A stretch of 64,000 bases of DNA from Olivibacter jilunii (lineage in GTDB: Bacteria > Bacteroidota > Bacteroidia > Sphingobacteriales > Sphingobacteriaceae), in the NCBI RefSeq assembly GCF_900607235.1, contig NZ_LR027852.1, forward strand, positions 372,001 to 436,000, written 5' to 3'. Below the pieces are notes generated by a model. It was given only the letters and a program-made list of their open reading frames with translations, did no database searches and was not told where the DNA came from. Shown piece by piece: positions 16,539-24,902 of this stretch; the stretch's first letter is position 1, and every line of letters starts with the position of its first letter. The position numbers and the translations under genes were made by a program.

Positions 16539-16769
16539 TTATTTTGAATTGTCGTGATCCTTTAGATGAATCCCATTACTTAGTTTTTGCGTTAAAAATT
16601 CAAATCCACAGTAGGCACATCGGGTAAGACCATCCTCTTTGGCCCTTCCGCTTCCACAATTCGGGCAGATAATAATTGTTACGCCTGCCTCTTTTTCAGT
16701 AAATTTTTCCCGTTTCTGTTGAAGGGCAAGTTGTTCCATGCGTTCAACAATTGATAGCGGTTTCTCCAT
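16539..16769 (-). CDS. Small zinc-ribbon protein (76 aa)
   Basis: The ATG at 16769 gives a 76-aa protein starting MEKPLSIVERMEQL, 13 bp after the SPFH stop. An upstream in-frame ATG at 16835 would run through the SPFH 3' end and adds a lysine-rich, implausible stretch. Layout: a short basic amphipathic helix (residues 1-28) and a zinc ribbon CPNC (C35, C38) / CAYC (C51, C54), then a charged tail. Such ribbons serve protein-protein or nucleic-acid contacts. In this cluster it is likely an adaptor between the SPFH scaffold and the two downstream proteins. Confidence 0.72.
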   Translation of the reverse strand: MEKPLSIVERMEQLALQQKREKFTEKEAGVTIIICPNCGSGRAKEDGLTRCAYCGFEFLTQKLSNGIHLKDHDNSK

Positions 16770-16782
16770 ATAGAATTGTTGT

Positions 16783-17793
16783 TTACAACTTGGATAGTAT
16801 TTCTGCTTTTTTTGCTTTATACTCGTCTTCGTCAATTAAGCCACTTTCGAAAAGAGTTTTAATCTTTTTCAATTTCACGACCGATTCATCTTGCGTTTCG
16901 GAAGAGTTTACGGTGTTGTCTTGTGAGTTTATTTTCGAATTTGTTTGATTTTGCTGCGTTGCCTGCATTTGTCCCATTAATATGCCCATTGCAATTCCCT
17001 GTTGTGCCCCTTGCTGAGCAGGGCTGCTTTCTTGGCTAATAGCAATCGCGGTATTGAATTTTTGGAATCGATCTACGTCACCGCTTACCATATTCATACC
17101 CGTTACTTTATCATAATATTGGGTAACTTCATCGGGCAAGGTAGCGGACGTAACGGTAAATTGAGTGATTTCTATACCAAAAGTTTCAAAATATGGCTGA
17201 ATCAGTGGGGCGATTTTTTTATTGAGTAAGGAAATATTGCCAGCAATGTCTAATACAGAAATATTAGAAAGTGCTAAAGCTTCACCAAACTGGGGAGCAA
17301 TAAAATCACGGAGTTGTCGCTCAAACTCAAAGACCGTAAGCTGGTGATAAGTACCTGCATATTCTTTAAAGAATCTTGTAATGTCTGTAATACGTACATT
17401 ATATGTGCCAAAGGCGCGAATTCGTACCTGCCCGAACTGCGCATCGCGTAGCATGATAGGCGCTGGAGTACCCCATTTTAGATTCACAAATTGTTTGACA
17501 GAGAAATAATAAACATCCGCTTTGAAGGGGCTCTCGAATCCATATTTCCACCCTTTAAGGCGTGATAACACAGGAACGTTTTGCGTATGGAGTGTATAAG
17601 TGCCCGGCATAAAAACATCAGCAATAGTTCCCTCGTTTATGAATAAAACTGACTGACTTTCGCGTACAAGTAGCTTAGCGCCATTTTTTATTTCTTTGTC
17701 TCCATCAGCAATCTTCCACATCATCATATTGGGATCCTGTTCGGCCCATTCAACGATTTCTAAGAAGGGTAATTTCGACGTTGGATTGCTCAT
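16783..17793 (-). CDS. SPFH/Band-7 domain protein with C-terminal SHOCT motif (YdjI-like)
   Basis: A 336-aa member of the 'virion core protein-like' SPFH subgroup, similar in layout to B. subtilis YdjI. The N-terminus (FLEIVEWAEQDPNMMMWKI) is characteristic; the SPFH fold runs to about residue 230 (LLVRESQSVLFINEG; FGTYNVRITDITRFFKEYAG). A Gln/Ala/Gly-rich linker follows (about 250-300), then a SHOCT-type end: LFESGLIDEDEYKAKKAEILSKL (about 313-336). There is no transmembrane segment, so it would be recruited to the membrane by partners. SPFH proteins form large ring or cage scaffolds at membranes. It is first gene of a four-gene cluster and has its own upstream control region. Confidence 0.85.
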   Translation of the reverse strand: MSNPTSKLPFLEIVEWAEQDPNMMMWKIADGDKEIKNGAKLLVRESQSVLFINEGTIADVFMPGTYTLHTQNVPVLSRLKGWKYGFESPFKADVYYFSVKQFVNLKWGTPAPIMLRDAQFGQVRIRAFGTYNVRITDITRFFKEYAGTYHQLTVFEFERQLRDFIAPQFGEALALSNISVLDIAGNISLLNKKIAPLIQPYFETFGIEITQFTVTSATLPDEVTQYYDKVTGMNMVSGDVDRFQKFNTAIAISQESSPAQQGAQQGIAMGILMGQMQATQQNQTNSKINSQDNTVNSSETQDESVVKLKKIKTLFESGLIDEDEYKAKKAEILSKL

Positions 17794-17908
17794 TTTCTGT
17801 TTTATTTAAAAGGTCTATTGGTTTTCACCATTTTAATCCAGTGTTTTTTAACGGGGCGATACCAAAGCTACCGCTGACAACCCTATTTCAAAAGTTAAGA
17901 ACGTTGCA

Positions 17909-17952
17909 AAGTAACTACATGTTGCAAAAGTAGCGACTACAAAGTGACTACA
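17909..17952 (-). promoter_or_regulatory. SPFH-cluster promoter with three short direct repeats
   Basis: On the minus strand TACTTTTG (17932-17925) matches TAnnTTTG. Around it on the plus strand are three related repeats: aagtaactaca (17909-17919), aagtagcgactaca (17928-17941) and aagtgactaca (17942-17952). They may be regulator sites; the upstream membrane-bound HTH protein is an obvious but untested candidate. Confidence 0.5.
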
Positions 17953-18023
17953 AGGTTAATTGTCTTTGCGTTAAATGATTGGTAATAAGGATGATGTGTT
18001 TGTTTCTTGCCAAACAATAGCAC

Positions 18024-19841
18024 CTAGCTCAATTCTTGTAAGAAGCGATCTAGATCGGTGTCTTTGTCCAATCCGATTTTTTGTTTGATGCGGTATTTGC
18101 TCACGCGTACGCTTTTAGGTTCAATATAAAAAGCCGCGGCAATTTCTTTCGTGTTTATTTGGAGCCGTAAGTATGCGCAATGTTTCAGTTCAAGAGGGGT
18201 GAGCTTATCATTGGACATTTCTTTTAGTTTACTAAAAAACGCAGGGTTGATGCTTTCAAACTCTTTGGCAGATCGCTCAACAGTTTCCTCCAAGCGCATC
18301 TCTTCCTTGATGATTTTTTCTACATAACCCCTGTTTTGTTCCGTTTCCAGTTTTTGTAGCTTATCTTTCATTTGAAGGAGGAGGCGGTTTTTGCGCTCAA
18401 TTTGCAATGCATCAGCCATGGCTTCTTTCTGCATCTGGTCTTTTTGTAATAATAAGAGTTGCTGTTCGGCTTGTAAACGCGCTTGCTCTTCTGCCTGCAT
18501 TTTCAATCCGAGCTCGGCATTACGCTCGGCCTCCTGTTTTTCTTGTTGTAGACGTCGAGATTTTTCTTCCTGTAGTTTTGTTTTGCTTTTAAAGGAGTTT
18601 ACCAATAAGCAGATACTAATCACTAAAAGAAGACAAATACCAGTTAATAAAAGGTTTTGTGTCCTCTGACTGTCCGCCTTCTGAGCGGCTATTTTTATAT
18701 CCTCTGATAGTTTACTGTTCTCATACTGCGCCTCCAGTTTTTTTGCTTGGAGCATCTTTCGCTCATCAAAGATTTTGTTAGTAAAAACTTCTTTTTTCTT
18801 TTGATAGAATAAGGCTTTTTTGAAATCTCCTCTTTTAGCGTATAAATCACTGAGTCCTTGTGCTACATTGGAAAACGTATAATACGAAGGAGTTGCCGCT
18901 TTTGTGAGCTGGGTATAAGAATCCATTAAATAAGTCTCAGCGAGTCGGCTTTTACCTTGTAAACTGGCTATTTCTGCCAAAAGACCGTTTACATTGCCGG
19001 TAATCGTGTAGTTTTTATCAGAAGCTTTTGCAAGCTTTTTGGCAATATCTGCATAAAAAAGAATACTGTCCTGAGTAGATTGCTTATGGAGCGGCTGGTA
19101 TTCAAAGAAATAATTAGCCAGATTAATATTAGCTATCGAATAAGTACGGACACCTACCTGCTCCGGCGATTTTTTATAAACGCTTGCCGATTTATGAAGA
19201 TACAACTTCATGCTATCCAAATATTGGCGCTTCTTTGTCTTTTCATAATGAAATTGCATCGCTGTAGCATAGGCAGTATATGCATTGGCAAGCATCTCAT
19301 TGTCGGCATTTTCCCTTGCCGTAAGAATGGTAAGTTGTGCATACTTTTTACTCAATACCTCATCATCCCAACTGGAATAAACACCATATAAGATGTAATA
19401 AGCTCGGGATTTTAGCGAGTAATCCCAATTTTTAGCTAGTTTTAGGGCTATTTGGGCATTACTTACGGCCAAGTCCCCGATGTCGAGGTAATTATAATAG
19501 GTTGCAATTGCAAGATACCCGTAAGCTTCTACCGTTCTATTCTTGATGCGTTGGCCGAGCTGTAAGCATTTATTTGCATACTCCTTAGCCTTACTATAGT
19601 CGGCATTCACAAGATATTGCTTGCTAAGTTCTGTATTAAGTTTAGCTAACAGAACCGGATCCTGTGGATGTCCTTTCAGTTGTTCGGCTTCTTTTAAGGT
19701 GCTAAGATTCAGATCGTAATTGGCCTTTAAACGAGCTGTATACGCTTTTTTTAAATACTCGGCGAGCGAATTTTCCTGCGCGGATAGACTAAGTAAAAAG
19801 CTGCAAAGCAATGTCCACAAAAAAATGCATCGTTTTATCAT
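18024..19841 (-). CDS. Membrane-anchored TPR / coiled-coil / LuxR-like HTH regulator
   Basis: A 605-aa protein in a layout common in Bacteroidota: signal peptide (1-21, ...LLSLSAQ), periplasmic TPR helices (about 25-390), one transmembrane helix (about 396-417), a long Glu/Gln-rich coiled coil (418-525) and a C-terminal GerE/LuxR-like HTH (about 545-605: LTPLELKHCAYLRL, then TKEIAAAFYIEPKSVRVSKYRI). The DNA-binding domain is therefore on the cytoplasmic side of the membrane and a periplasmic signal is read by the TPRs. No kinase or receiver domain exists, so signalling is one-component. It lies directly upstream of the SPFH cluster on the same strand with 230 bp between, making the cluster its most likely target. 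Confidence 0.88.
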   Translation of the reverse strand: MIKRCIFLWTLLCSFLLSLSAQENSLAEYLKKAYTARLKANYDLNLSTLKEAEQLKGHPQDPVLLAKLNTELSKQYLVNADYSKAKEYANKCLQLGQRIKNRTVEAYGYLAIATYYNYLDIGDLAVSNAQIALKLAKNWDYSLKSRAYYILYGVYSSWDDEVLSKKYAQLTILTARENADNEMLANAYTAYATAMQFHYEKTKKRQYLDSMKLYLHKSASVYKKSPEQVGVRTYSIANINLANYFFEYQPLHKQSTQDSILFYADIAKKLAKASDKNYTITGNVNGLLAEIASLQGKSRLAETYLMDSYTQLTKAATPSYYTFSNVAQGLSDLYAKRGDFKKALFYQKKKEVFTNKIFDERKMLQAKKLEAQYENSKLSEDIKIAAQKADSQRTQNLLLTGICLLLVISICLLVNSFKSKTKLQEEKSRRLQQEKQEAERNAELGLKMQAEEQARLQAEQQLLLLQKDQMQKEAMADALQIERKNRLLLQMKDKLQKLETEQNRGYVEKIIKEEMRLEETVERSAKEFESINPAFFSKLKEMSNDKLTPLELKHCAYLRLQINTKEIAAAFYIEPKSVRVSKYRIKQKIGLDKDTDLDRFLQELS

Positions 19842-20193
19842 TTAGGGCTATCTTCTCTATTAGAATAACTGAGTTTTTGAAACAAATTGGCATTGCCATT
19901 AATTGAAATCGAGCTCTGCCGCGTTTAAATATAAACAAACTTAGATAAATTGCTCAAATATGCAATATAGCCTTGCATATTAAAGCGATTTGACAATTCG
20001 TTAAAAAAGACCGCTTATTGATCTTAAATTAAACATTTTTGCTAAAGGTTTAAACAATACTCGCCAAAGTGCTCAATCACCATTGTTATCTTTAGCTAGC
20101 TAATACGTGACCTTGATAAAGAGGCCTTTGTATAGGATGAAATTTTAAGTTGAGCAAGCAACAATTACCATTATAATATAAATAAACTAAAGT
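19842..20193. promoter_or_regulatory. Divergent intergenic region
   Basis: On the minus strand TAAGTTTG (19943-19936) is a good TAnnTTTG element for the TPR-HTH gene. An inverted repeat atatgcaa-N7-ttgcatat lies at 19958-19980. On the plus side TATCTTTA (20085-20092) is a one-mismatch -7 candidate for the hydrolase gene. The 17-base sequence at 20028-20044 recurs at 61419. Confidence 0.5.
20028..20044 (+). repeat. 17-bp sequence shared with the region before the last susC (copy 1)
   Basis: attaaacatttttgcta is identical here and at 61419-61435, both times upstream of a plus-strand secreted-protein gene, 150 and 202 bp before the ATG. Flanking bases differ. It may be a binding site for a shared regulator, but it is AT-rich and chance is not excluded. 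Confidence 0.5.
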
Positions 20194-21096
20194 ATGAAAC
20201 AATTAAAAAAAATGTGGACAATGATCGTGGTGTTAGCCATCTTTAGCACGGCGAAAACATCTTTTTGTCAAGTAATCAATATAAGAACTGTCGAACAGGG
20301 GGGGACAGGAAGGTATAGCGCAGTGATGATTACAGAAGCGTCGTTGCCAACGCATACCATCTTTAGACCGAAAGATATGCGTATATTTAATGAAAGGAAT
20401 AAATTGCCGATCATTGTTTGGGGTAACGGTGCCTGTTACGATTCTCCTTGGGAACATATAAACTTTTTAAATGAAATCGCTTCCCATGGCTTTTTAGTTA
20501 TTGCCATTGGTACCATGCCCAAAGAAACAGGGGAACAGGTAAAGCGTAGTTCACAATCATCAAAACTATTGGATGCGATTGACTGGGCCATTACGCAAAA
20601 CGATAAGGAGAAGAGCCCTTATTATAATAAATTGGATACAACCGAAATAGCTGTAAGTGGTATGTCGTGTGGAGGTCTGCAAGCATTAGAGGTTGCTGAC
20701 GATCAGCGTGTTACTACACTAGTTGTCTGCAATAGCGGTATTTTTGACGATCCGAAGGAAGGGATGCCCGTGCTTCCGGTGTTAAGTAAAGATCAGCTTA
20801 AGAAAATACATACGCCCACTCTCTACTTGTTAGGTGGTGAATCAGACATCGCTTATCAGAACGGAATGGATGATTTTAAGCAAATCAATCATGTACCTGT
20901 TTTTGTTGCAAACATGGACGTCGGACATGGCGGAACGTATAGCCGACCTCATGGCGGCGAATTCGCATGGGTGGCAACCAATTGGTTCAAATGGCAGTTA
21001 AAAGACGACCGTGAAGCAGCCAGGTTATTTACGGGCAATCCATCAGGGCTTTCTAAATCACCTGCCTGGACAATAGACAAGAAGAATATGCCTTAA
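20194..21096 (+). CDS. Secreted alpha/beta hydrolase
   Basis: A 300-aa exported alpha/beta hydrolase. A signal peptide covers about residues 1-25 (…AKTSFCQ). The oxyanion region is LPIIVWGNGACYDSPWEH and the nucleophile elbow is SGMSCGG with Ser158. A late acidic residue in LLGGESDIAYQNG and histidine in MDVGHGGTYS complete a Ser-Asp-His triad. The fold resembles dienelactone-hydrolase or cutinase/PETase-like esterases ('chlorophyllase-like' families) and not proteases. It stands 390 bp upstream of the sugar-acid operon. A lactonase or carbohydrate esterase role feeding that pathway is attractive but is only inferred. Confidence 0.8.
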   Translation: MKQLKKMWTMIVVLAIFSTAKTSFCQVINIRTVEQGGTGRYSAVMITEASLPTHTIFRPKDMRIFNERNKLPIIVWGNGACYDSPWEHINFLNEIASHGFLVIAIGTMPKETGEQVKRSSQSSKLLDAIDWAITQNDKEKSPYYNKLDTTEIAVSGMSCGGLQALEVADDQRVTTLVVCNSGIFDDPKEGMPVLPVLSKDQLKKIHTPTLYLLGGESDIAYQNGMDDFKQINHVPVFVANMDVGHGGTYSRPHGGEFAWVATNWFKWQLKDDREAARLFTGNPSGLSKSPAWTIDKKNMP

Positions 21097-21486
21097 TTGT
21101 TAAGGAATAATTTTGTTTCCTTCTTTTACAACAAAACAATTTCTTGCGATTTGAATACAATGGTTTTAATCGTGCCTTTTAAGCCTGTTTAAGCGATTCT
21201 TTTATTTTAATTGTTTGATTTACAATTATTTGATTTTTATGTAACATTTAAAGGCCTTTTTGTAACATAAATTTTCAGCCTTTTCTTTTTTCTTAAGTAC
21301 AATTGCCTAACAATTATAGCTGAATGCCATAAATTACAGCAAGGGTATTCTTTTCCTAATTATAAACCAATATCAAGGAGGTACTATGGGACCATAAGTA
21401 ACGCTTTCATTTAAGAAGGTGCACCGATATGAATAATGCTCGTGTGCCTTAACTAGCTATTTATCATGACAATCAATTAAAATCAC
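21097..21486. other. Intergenic region before sugar-acid operon
   Basis: No gene seen. It holds two near-identical direct repeats, aattgtttgattt (21209-21221) and aattatttgattt (21224-21236), a pair of tgtaacat words near 21240 and 21262, and an unusually good Shine-Dalgarno (aaggaggt, 21375-21382) before a four-codon ATG GGA CCA TAA frame. No perfect TAnnTTTG was found. Confidence 0.55.
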
Positions 21487-22593
21487 ATGACAAAAAAAGG
21501 CATACCCATCGTGTTCTTTATTATAGGATGTCTCTTCCTATCAGCATTTCTTATTGCAACCCTGAAAGGGTCTCATAGCTTCGGCGGCTGGCTGCTGATG
21601 GGTTTTTTTCTCTCAGTCGCTTTTGGACTGCGTTATTATTCCTTGTTAAAAGGCTATTCTTTTACCGTAATGATATTTGCTGCAGTGAGCGTATCGATGT
21701 ATTATCCGCAATTTTTTATCCGTGTAGGAGATTTTCGTCTTTCAGCGCTTATCGTGCCGCTCATGCAGATTATTATGTTTGGAATGGGGACAGGGTTGAG
21801 TGTAAAAGACTTTGTCGGTGTTGTTAAAATGCCTAAAGGTGTAATTGTAGGAGTACTATGTCATTACATGGTAATGCCCCCGGTAGCTTTTGCCATTACC
21901 CGTATCTTCAATTTCCCCGCAGAAATAGCGGCCGGAATCATTTTGATTGGCAGCTGTCCAAACGGATTAGCTTCTAATGTGATGACCTATTTAGCGCGCG
22001 CAAACCTCGCGCTTTCCGTGACGCTCACCGCTGTCTCGACGCTGTTGGCGCCCCTAATGACACCCTTATTTATGCAGTTGCTTGCGGGGCAGTATGTATC
22101 GATTGATTTTTGGGATATGGCTTGGGATATTACCAAAATTGTCATCATACCTGTATTGGCTGGATTGTTATTTAATCGATTTCTACACGGGAAAGCGAAG
22201 TGGTTAGATGATATTATGCCTGTATTATCCATGGCTGGTATTGCACTGATCATCATTGTGATTACCGCTGCTGGCCAAAAGGACCTGTTGATTGTCGGGC
22301 CTGCCTTGGTGTTGGCGATGCTCTTGCATAACACGAGCGGGTATGTGCTTGGTTATTGGCTTGCGCGTTTGTTGCGGATGGATGAAAAGGACTGTCGCAC
22401 AATTGCAATCGAAGTTGGTTTGCAAAATGCGGGCTTAGGGTCGAGTTTAGCCTTGGCAATGGGTAAGTTATCTACGGTTGGCTTAGCATCTGCCGTATTC
22501 TCACCAATTATGAATATTACGGGCTCGTCACTTGCCTTATGGTGGCGTTCACGCCCCCTGAAGAATCGGCGTACCGAAATTGACAATCAATAA
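21487..22593 (+). CDS. Bile acid:sodium symporter (BASS) family transporter
   Basis: A 368-aa inner-membrane protein with about ten hydrophobic segments in the BASS fold. Two additional N-terminal membrane segments (residues 7-45) precede the typical domain. The sodium/substrate motif region reads GSCPNGLASNVMTYLARANLALSV, and the second crossover has EVGLQNAGLGSSLALA, both hallmark stretches. BASS proteins import organic anions with Na+ (bile acids, pyruvate, pantoate, keto acids). As first gene of an operon for sugar-acid catabolism, import of a sugar acid or its 2-keto-3-deoxy product is inferred. The next gene starts 23 bp downstream. Confidence 0.9.
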   Translation: MTKKGIPIVFFIIGCLFLSAFLIATLKGSHSFGGWLLMGFFLSVAFGLRYYSLLKGYSFTVMIFAAVSVSMYYPQFFIRVGDFRLSALIVPLMQIIMFGMGTGLSVKDFVGVVKMPKGVIVGVLCHYMVMPPVAFAITRIFNFPAEIAAGIILIGSCPNGLASNVMTYLARANLALSVTLTAVSTLLAPLMTPLFMQLLAGQYVSIDFWDMAWDITKIVIIPVLAGLLFNRFLHGKAKWLDDIMPVLSMAGIALIIIVITAAGQKDLLIVGPALVLAMLLHNTSGYVLGYWLARLLRMDEKDCRTIAIEVGLQNAGLGSSLALAMGKLSTVGLASAVFSPIMNITGSSLALWWRSRPLKNRRTEIDNQ

Positions 22594-22616
22594 CAAACCT
22601 TTAAACAAAACAGTTT

Positions 22617-23570
22617 ATGAAGCACTTTAGCATATTAATACTGACAGTTTGTGTGAGCATCTTTCAGGGACATTCCATCTTTGGACAGCAAATCAGCAAA
22701 GGGGAACTAATCTTTTTAACACCGGAATGGCAAGGCGAGCGTTTTGAGGACGGACGTCCAAAAGTTTCCGACGAACTTTTAGATCGCATGAAATTGGTTA
22801 CCCTAGAAGAAGCTTGGGCTGTATTACGCAATGAAAACTATAACTACCAGTACGAGGACGGTTGGTTGAGCATCAATCCGGATAGCGTGTTGGTTGGTAG
22901 AGCGGTGACTGCCGTTTTTGTTCCGGGACGACCGGATATCCATCGTGCGATTGATGAACGTGGACATAATCAGGATGGTCGGATAAAATCGCAAAACTCC
23001 TGGACAATAGACCTACTTACTAAGCGAGATGTGTATGTGGTTGATCAATTTGGTGCCCATATTGATGGCCCAACAGTAGGAGACAACTTAGGTAACTCCA
23101 TTTATGCAAAAACCGGAAATGGTGTAGTGTATGATGGCGCGCTACGTGATATCGGAGGTTTAAAAGAGATCGGTGCTTTTACCTCATTCTACCGATCATA
23201 TCACCCTTCTCATCACCTTAATGATCCAAAGGGGCGATTAAATACCACCTTAGTGGGAATAAACATACCTACTCGGATTGGTAAAGCAACCGTTATGCCT
23301 GGAGATGTGGTGCTGGGTAGGGATGGAGGAGTTATATTTATTCCACCCCACTTGGCCGAGAAGGTTGTCCGTACTTCTGAAGTGGTTCGTTTACGTGATA
23401 TGTTTGGTCATCAACGCTTACGCGAGCAGAAATATACCCCTGGTGAGATTGATACGCGTTGGTCGGACGAAATAGAAAAGGATTTTTGGCAGTGGCTTGA
23501 TGCGAATGCTGATAAACTTCCCGTACCTAAAGAACAGATAAATGAACTACTCAAACAGCGCACTTGGTAG
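22617..23570 (+). CDS. Exported RraA-like / HMG-aldolase-family enzyme
   Basis: A 317-aa RraA-superfamily protein. The family's metal and substrate motif is GNGVVYDGALRDIGG (R177, D178) with the earlier GPTVGDNLGN loop (D156). In bacteria this fold covers 4-hydroxy-4-methyl-2-oxoglutarate/4-carboxy-4-hydroxy-2-oxoadipate aldolases, oxaloacetate decarboxylases and sugar-acid enzymes, all Mg-dependent. Unlike cytosolic relatives it begins with a Sec signal peptide (residues 1-23, ending SIFG before QQ), so it is predicted periplasmic. Length exceeds the usual 160-230 aa through N- and C-terminal additions. It sits between the transporter and the dehydratase genes with gaps of 23 and 30 bp. Confidence 0.85.
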   Translation: MKHFSILILTVCVSIFQGHSIFGQQISKGELIFLTPEWQGERFEDGRPKVSDELLDRMKLVTLEEAWAVLRNENYNYQYEDGWLSINPDSVLVGRAVTAVFVPGRPDIHRAIDERGHNQDGRIKSQNSWTIDLLTKRDVYVVDQFGAHIDGPTVGDNLGNSIYAKTGNGVVYDGALRDIGGLKEIGAFTSFYRSYHPSHHLNDPKGRLNTTLVGINIPTRIGKATVMPGDVVLGRDGGVIFIPPHLAEKVVRTSEVVRLRDMFGHQRLREQKYTPGEIDTRWSDEIEKDFWQWLDANADKLPVPKEQINELLKQRTW

Positions 23571-23600
23571 GCGCCTTATTCACCTTAATTTTAAATAACG

Positions 23601-24881
23601 ATGTCAAATAAAACAAGAAGAGCTTTTTTTAAAAAAGCCATGGTAATGGGAGCTGCCTTAAGCCCTTTATCGGATACTTTCGGAAGTGCACTCCTGCAAT
23701 CGGCGGAACGATCGTCAAGAGAATCGGCGCCCTCCTCCCTTAAAATTACCGGAGTAGCATGCGCCTTTATAAGGTATGGTTCCGGGCTTTTTGTCAAAAT
23801 AAAGACGGATCAAGGTATTTATGGTTGCGGAGAAGGGGTTGATGCGGTGCCAGGGACCTATCATTTCGTAAAATTGCTCGAGCGCAGACTCGTTGGGAAA
23901 AACCCACTTAATGTACACAGGATTTTTGAGGATCTGCGGAAATCAGGCATCTTTCAGGGTGCTCAGGCAGGGATGTACATCGCTGTTTTATCTGCCATTG
24001 AAACGGCACTCTGGGACATTACTGGAAAGGCGCTCGGCGTGCCGGTATATCAATTGCTTGGTGGCAAATTCCGAGATAAAATACGTGTGTATTGCGATAC
24101 GGCGCTTTACCAGCAAAATTTACCAACACCGCAAGATTTTGCGAACGCAGCTTCCAAAGCTAAAGAAATGGGTTTCACAGCGATTAAATTTGATCTTGAT
24201 CAAGGAAATGATCCCAATAAATACGATCAGTATAACTGGACAGCTAGTCCTAAAGAGTTACAACGTATGGTCGATCAGGTGACCGCGGCTCGTGAAGCTG
24301 TTGGTCCGGATATTGATATCTGCTGTGATATGCATGGACGTTACGATTTGGTTACCGGGCAGCAAGTGGCAAAACGTTTGGAACATTTAAATCTCATGTG
24401 GCTGGAAGAGCCTATACCTGCCGAAAATGCGGAGGCTTATAAGCTTATTGCCGATAGTACATCGACTCCTATCTGTGCGGGTGAAAATCTCTATCTGGCT
24501 TATGGTTTTAGGCGCTTACTTGAGCTGGGTGCAGCGGATATCATTATGCCGGACCTTCAAAAAGCAGGGGGGCTTGGAGAAGGTCAACGAATTGCTAACT
24601 TGGCCAATCTTTATTACGTTCCATTTGCTCCGCATATGGTGGCGTCTTTCTTGGGGGCAATGGCCTCATGCCATGTCTGCGCATCGGTACCGAATTTTAT
24701 GATTTTGGAATGGCAGAGCTACTTTCATACCGACCCAATGTTTAAGGATATTGTCACTTTTGACGGATCGATGGTAGAAGATGGCTTTATCAAACTTCGG
24801 GAGGTTCCCGGTATCGGTGTAGATATCAACGAGGAAGGGATGAAAAAATATGCCACGCCCGATTATCCCTTTTTTACTTAG
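23601..24881 (+). CDS. Enolase-superfamily (MR/MLE) sugar-acid dehydratase with Tat signal
   Basis: A 426-aa mandelate racemase/muconate lactonizing enzyme family protein. Predicted Mg2+ ligands are D243 (CCDMHGRYD), E269 or E270 (MWLEEPIP) and E295 (ICAGENLY). K196 in FTAIKFDLD and H345 in FAPHM are likely acid/base residues; the KFD-type second strand and His resemble galactonate-dehydratase-like acid-sugar dehydratases. The N-terminus MSNKTRRAFFKKAMVMGAAL is a twin-arginine signal, so a folded, metal-loaded enzyme would be exported. The expected reaction is removal of water from an aldonate to give a 2-keto-3-deoxy sugar acid. Its genomic partners are an RraA-like enzyme, a semialdehyde dehydrogenase and an FAH enzyme. 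Substrate unproven. Confidence 0.88.
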   Translation: MSNKTRRAFFKKAMVMGAALSPLSDTFGSALLQSAERSSRESAPSSLKITGVACAFIRYGSGLFVKIKTDQGIYGCGEGVDAVPGTYHFVKLLERRLVGKNPLNVHRIFEDLRKSGIFQGAQAGMYIAVLSAIETALWDITGKALGVPVYQLLGGKFRDKIRVYCDTALYQQNLPTPQDFANAASKAKEMGFTAIKFDLDQGNDPNKYDQYNWTASPKELQRMVDQVTAAREAVGPDIDICCDMHGRYDLVTGQQVAKRLEHLNLMWLEEPIPAENAEAYKLIADSTSTPICAGENLYLAYGFRRLLELGAADIIMPDLQKAGGLGEGQRIANLANLYYVPFAPHMVASFLGAMASCHVCASVPNFMILEWQSYFHTDPMFKDIVTFDGSMVEDGFIKLREVPGIGVDINEEGMKKYATPDYPFFT

Positions 24882-24902
24882 TATAAAAAAACCGATTGTA
24901 TT

